DNA of 64,000 bases from Streptomyces sp. NBC_00425. Lineage in GTDB: Bacteria > Actinomycetota > Actinomycetes > Streptomycetales > Streptomycetaceae. A program made the translations under genes and the position numbers. Shown one piece after another: positions 60,860 through 64,000 of the stretch; positions within the stretch are counted from its first letter, which is position 1, and every line of letters starts with the position of its first letter. Below the pieces are notes generated by a model. That model did not search any database, was not told the DNA's origin, and was given only the letters and a program-made list of their open reading frames with translations. Location: NCBI RefSeq assembly GCF_036030735.1, contig NZ_CP107928.1, positions 4,402,001 to 4,466,000 on the forward strand. The letters run 5' to 3'.

Positions 60860-62011
60860 CTACTTGTCGATGTCTCCCACCACGAAGAACATCGACCCCA
60901 GGATGGCCACCATGTCGGCGACCAGCGTGCCCGGCAGCAGCTCGGTGAGCGCCTGGATGTTGTTGTACGACGCCGAGCGCAGCTTCAGCCGGTACGGCGT
61001 CTTCTCGCCCTTGCTGACGAGGTAGTAGCCATTGATGCCGAGGGGGTTCTCGGTCCAGGCGTACGTGTGGCCCTCGGGCGCCTTGAGGACCTTCGGCAGC
61101 CGCTGGTTGATCGGGCCGGGCGGCAGGTCGGCGAGACGGTCCAGGCAGGCGTCCGCGAGAGCGAGCGCGTTGTACGTCTGCTCCAGGAGGCACTCGAAGC
61201 GCGCGAGGCAGTCGCCCTCGGTGCGCGTGACCACCTTCAGGGTGTCCTGCAGTTCCCCGTAGGCGAGGTAGGGCTCGTCCCTGCGCAGGTCGAAATCGAC
61301 GCCCGAGCCGCGCGCGATCGGCCCGCTCACGCCGTAGGCGTGCACATGCTCCGGCGCGAGGACGCCGACGTCCCGCGTGCGCCCGCGGAAGATCTCGTTG
61401 CCGAGCACGAGGTCGTCGAAGACGTCCATACGGGAGCGCACGGCGGCGACCGCCCCCCGCGCGCGGGAGGCCCAGCCGGCCGGCACGTCCTCCTTGAGGC
61501 CGCCGACGCGGTTGAACATGTAGTGCATGCGCCCGCCGGAGACCTCCTCCATCACGTTCTGCAGCACCTCGCGCTCACGGAAGGCGTAGAACACCGGTGT
61601 GATGCCGCCGAGCTCCAGGGGGTAGGACCCGAGGAACATCAGGTGGTTCAGCACCCGGTTCAGCTCGGCGAGCAGCGTGCGCGTCCACACCGCGCGCTCG
61701 GGGACCTCCATGCCGAGCATCCGCTCCACCGCGAGGACCACGCCCAGCTCGTTGGAGAACGCCGACAGCCAGTCGTGACGGTTGGCCAGCATGACGATCT
61801 GCCGGTAGTCGCGGGCCTCGAACAGCTTCTCCGCGCCCCGGTGCATGTAGCCGATCACCGGCTCCGCGTGCTGGATGCGCTCGCCGTCCAGCACGAGCCG
61901 CAGCCGCAGCACACCGTGCGTGGAGGGGTGCTGGGGGCCGATGTTGAGCACCATGTCGGTGCTCTCCGCGGCGCCGCCGATCCCGACCGTGGTCTCCGTC
62001 GTGGGAGTCAT
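60860..62011 (-). CDS. nuoD: orphan NADH-quinone oxidoreductase subunit D paralogue (NuoD2)
   Basis: 383 residues starting [20 protein letters not shown]. The 49-kDa subunit pattern is clear: [77 protein letters not shown] and [20 protein letters not shown], ending in GDIDK like NuoD. It stands alone, without other nuo genes in the window. At the quinone-site position where canonical NuoD has Tyr (RLDY) it has Trp81 (NRHDW). A role in a partial or alternative complex I is inferred. Confidence 0.9.
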   Translation of the reverse strand: MTPTTETTVGIGGAAESTDMVLNIGPQHPSTHGVLRLRLVLDGERIQHAEPVIGYMHRGAEKLFEARDYRQIVMLANRHDWLSAFSNELGVVLAVERMLGMEVPERAVWTRTLLAELNRVLNHLMFLGSYPLELGGITPVFYAFREREVLQNVMEEVSGGRMHYMFNRVGGLKEDVPAGWASRARGAVAAVRSRMDVFDDLVLGNEIFRGRTRDVGVLAPEHVHAYGVSGPIARGSGVDFDLRRDEPYLAYGELQDTLKVVTRTEGDCLARFECLLEQTYNALALADACLDRLADLPPGPINQRLPKVLKAPEGHTYAWTENPLGINGYYLVSKGEKTPYRLKLRSASYNNIQALTELLPGTLVADMVAILGSMFFVVGDIDK

Positions 62012-62042
62012 GGCACCAGTCTCCCCTACGTACGCTGGGCCC

Positions 62043-62555
62043 ATGGAGACGGGGAGCCCGGTGAGCCCGGGGGGCGCGGAGACGACGGAGGCCGGACCGG
62101 AGTGGACCGGGCTGCCGGCCGCACTGCTGCGGATGCGGCGGCTGCTGCTGGTGGTGTGGCTGGTGCCGGCCGCCGTCGGCACCGGCCTGCTGCTCGGCCT
62201 GCTCGTCGGCCCCGCGTGGGCCGCGTTCGCACTGCTGCCGCTGGCCGGCATCGGCTGGGGCTGGGTGCTGCTCGGCCGCAACTGGCGCTCCTGGCGGTAC
62301 GCCGAGCGGGCCGACGACCTGCTGATCAGCCGGGGCGTGCTGTGGCACGAGGAGACCGTCGTGCCGTACGGGCGCATGCAGCTCGTCGAGGTCACCTCAG
62401 GCCCCGTCGGGCGCCGCTTCGGGCTGGCCGGCGTCCAGCTGCACACCGCGGCCGCCGCGACCGACGCCGCCATCCCGGGTCTCGACCCCGCCGAGGCGGA
62501 ACGGCTGCGCGACCGGCTCACCGAACTCGGCGAGGCCCGATCGGCGGGGCTGTGA
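62043..62555 (+). CDS. bPH2-domain (YdbS-like) membrane protein, small
   Basis: 170 residues. Two membrane helices ([20 protein letters not shown] and [20 protein letters not shown]) then a bacterial PH domain: [40 protein letters not shown] and [20 protein letters not shown]. Such YdbS/YdbT pairs are found widely in Gram-positive bacteria, and in Bacillus they protect against certain antimicrobial peptides. The ATG at 62043 is only 31 bases from the divergent nuoD start. Confidence 0.9.
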   Translation: METGSPVSPGGAETTEAGPEWTGLPAALLRMRRLLLVVWLVPAAVGTGLLLGLLVGPAWAAFALLPLAGIGWGWVLLGRNWRSWRYAERADDLLISRGVLWHEETVVPYGRMQLVEVTSGPVGRRFGLAGVQLHTAAAATDAAIPGLDPAEAERLRDRLTELGEARSAGL

Positions 62556-63937
62556 CGGCACCGGGCGTGGAGGGCGGCGTGGAGGACAACGTGGAGGACG
62601 GCGTGCCGCAGGCGCCCGGCGGGTCCGGGGCCCGTCCGGGGGCGCTCGCCGCCGAACGCCGACTGCATCCCGTGACGCCGTTCCGACGGGCCTGGGCGCC
62701 CGTCGCCGTCCTCGTCGGCTGGGCGGTGCACGACCCGAACCAGGCGCAGGAGCAGCTCACCCGGCTGACCACGACGACGCTGCTCGTCGCGCTCGCCGTC
62801 CTCGTCCCCGCGGCCTCCCTCTACGGTTTTCTGACCTGGTGGTTCACCCACTTCGCGGTGACCGACGGCGAACTGCGCATCCGGACCGGGCTGCTGTTCC
62901 GGCGCACCGCGCACATCCGGCTGGAACGCATCCAGGCGATCGACGTCAGTCAGCCGCTGCTGGCCCGGGTCGCGGGCGTGGCGAAACTCCGGCTGGACGT
63001 CGTGGGCGCCGAGAAGAAGGACGAACTCGCCTTCCTGGGCGAGGACGAGGCCCGCGCGCTGCGGGCCGAGCTCCTCGCGCGCGCGGCGGGCTTCGCCCCG
63101 GAGGCGGCGCGCGAGGTGGGGGAAGCACCCGCGCGCGAGGTGCTGCGGGTGCCGGCCCGCGAGCTCGCGATCGCGCTGGCGCTGACGGGCGCCACCTGGG
63201 GCGCGCTGGCCGCCGCGCTCGTCGTGCCGCCCGTGCTGTGGCTGGCCACCCACAGCGTGTGGACGGTCCTGGCGACCGGGGTGCCGTTGCTCGGCGCGGC
63301 CGGTGCGAGCAGCATGGGGCGGTTCGTCGGCGAGTACGACTGGACGGTCGGCGAGTCGCCGGACGGGCTGCGGATCGATCACGGCCTGCTGGACCGCACG
63401 CACGAGACGGTGCCGCCCGGGCGGGTGCAGACCGTGCGCATCGTCCAGCCGCTGCTGTGGCGGCGGCGCCGCTGGGTGCGCGTCGAGCTGGACGTGGCCG
63501 GCTCCGCCAACTCCGTGCTCGTGCCGGTCGCCCCGTACGCGGCCGCGGAGACCGTCGTCGCGCGCGTGCTGCCCGGGGTGGCCGTGCCGGCCGAAGCGTC
63601 GCTGCAGCGCCCGCCGCGCAGGGCCGGGCGCTGCGTCCCGGTGTGGTGGCGGGGCTACGGCGTCACGGTCACGGGCACCGTGTTCGCGGCGCGGCACGGC
63701 CTGCTGCGCCGACGTCTGTCGCTGGTGCCGCACGCCAAGGTCCAGAGCGTTCGGTTGACGCAGGGGCCCTGGCAGCGCCTCTGGGGCCTCGCGGACGTCC
63801 ATGTGGACACGGGGGCCGGCAAAACCGTCACGGCCCGTCTGAGGGACGCTCAGGAGGCCGCGCGACTGCTCCGCAGTCAGGCCGAACGGTCTCGGACCGG
63901 GCGCCGCGACGCTCGGCCCGACCGGTGGATGGCATGA
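62552..63937 (+). CDS. bPH2-domain (YdbT-like) membrane protein, large
   Basis: 461 residues from GTG 62552, overlapping the previous stop (GTGA). Two or three PH-domain modules can be seen: [20 protein letters not shown] followed by [40 protein letters not shown] followed by [20 protein letters not shown], and [20 protein letters not shown] followed by [20 protein letters not shown]. Membrane helices flank them ([38 protein letters not shown]). Together with the small partner it should form a membrane complex. The last 63 bases of the window hold nothing recognisable. Confidence 0.9.
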   Translation: MTAPGVEGGVEDNVEDGVPQAPGGSGARPGALAAERRLHPVTPFRRAWAPVAVLVGWAVHDPNQAQEQLTRLTTTTLLVALAVLVPAASLYGFLTWWFTHFAVTDGELRIRTGLLFRRTAHIRLERIQAIDVSQPLLARVAGVAKLRLDVVGAEKKDELAFLGEDEARALRAELLARAAGFAPEAAREVGEAPAREVLRVPARELAIALALTGATWGALAAALVVPPVLWLATHSVWTVLATGVPLLGAAGASSMGRFVGEYDWTVGESPDGLRIDHGLLDRTHETVPPGRVQTVRIVQPLLWRRRRWVRVELDVAGSANSVLVPVAPYAAAETVVARVLPGVAVPAEASLQRPPRRAGRCVPVWWRGYGVTVTGTVFAARHGLLRRRLSLVPHAKVQSVRLTQGPWQRLWGLADVHVDTGAGKTVTARLRDAQEAARLLRSQAERSRTGRRDARPDRWMA

Positions 63938-64000
63938 CCCGCCCGCCCAGGCCGCGTGCCGCCCCGGCCGCGTGCCGCTCGGGCCCGGGCCCGGGCGCGG

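Overview
The window is a chromosomal segment of a Streptomyces-type actinomycete. Support: very high GC with G/C-biased third codon positions, GTG starts and GTGA/ATGA gene overlaps; an rRNA operon without a tRNA in the 16S-23S spacer; and a gene order (auxiliary trpS, proC, ilvD, radA-disA, mutY, sigE-cseABC, clpC, lsr2, coaX-nadCB-panC, orphan nuoD) that I recall from the Streptomyces coelicolor sigE region. It looks like core chromosome. I see no insertion sequence, integrase, prophage or CRISPR array.

Layout. 1-3.9 kb (minus): partial acuC-type deacetylase, an MFS transporter, a VC0807-like membrane protein and a HAD hydrolase. 3.9-9.6 kb (minus): 5S, 23S and 16S rRNA with leader and tandem promoters. 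9.8-11.1 kb: a second-type tryptophanyl-tRNA synthetase gene behind a complete ribosome-mediated attenuator (leader peptide with two Trp codons). 11-16.3 kb: GlxA-type regulator and divergent isochorismatase-like hydrolase, proC, an ABC-2 transporter and a methyltransferase. 16.4-25.3 kb: membrane and SH3 proteins, a Ser/Thr kinase with an extracellular PQQ propeller, ilvD, a TetR regulator, a TIM-barrel protein and a Ppx/GppA enzyme. 25.4-33.1 kb: a Cys-rich protein, a sigma-like/membrane/BACON fusion, radA-disA, a secreted protein and mutY.

33.5-37 kb is the cell-envelope stress operon sigE-cseA-cseB-cseC. 37.6-48 kb holds a DHA2 efflux pump with divergent TetR, an M23 peptidase, a secreted HAD phosphatase, clpC, a prim-pol-like protein, lsr2, argA-type acetyltransferase, a BlaI-type regulator and small hypotheticals. 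48.3-53.8 kb is a minus-strand operon (Rossmann protein, panC, nadB, nadC, coaX) that joins NAD and coenzyme A biosynthesis, four of its genes with overlapping stop/start codons. 54-59.4 kb: threonine aldolase-like enzyme, ArsR-type regulator, TmrB-like NTPase and a NarL-type two-component system. 59.5-64 kb: a MidA/NDUFAF7-type methyltransferase convergent with an orphan NuoD paralogue, and two membrane PH-domain (bPH2) proteins divergent from it.

Themes: envelope stress and cell-wall homeostasis (sigE/cse, M23, PASTA-less PQQ kinase, bPH2 proteins), DNA integrity and c-di-AMP (radA, disA, mutY), NAD/CoA/branched-chain amino acid/proline metabolism, and nucleoid/proteostasis control (lsr2, clpC). 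The most interesting items are the NDUFAF7-like/NuoD-like pair, the membrane-tethered sigma-like BACON protein, the paired operators of the DHA2/TetR locus, and several sharp palindromes placed at promoters or start codons. Intergenic regions are rich in short tandem repeats.
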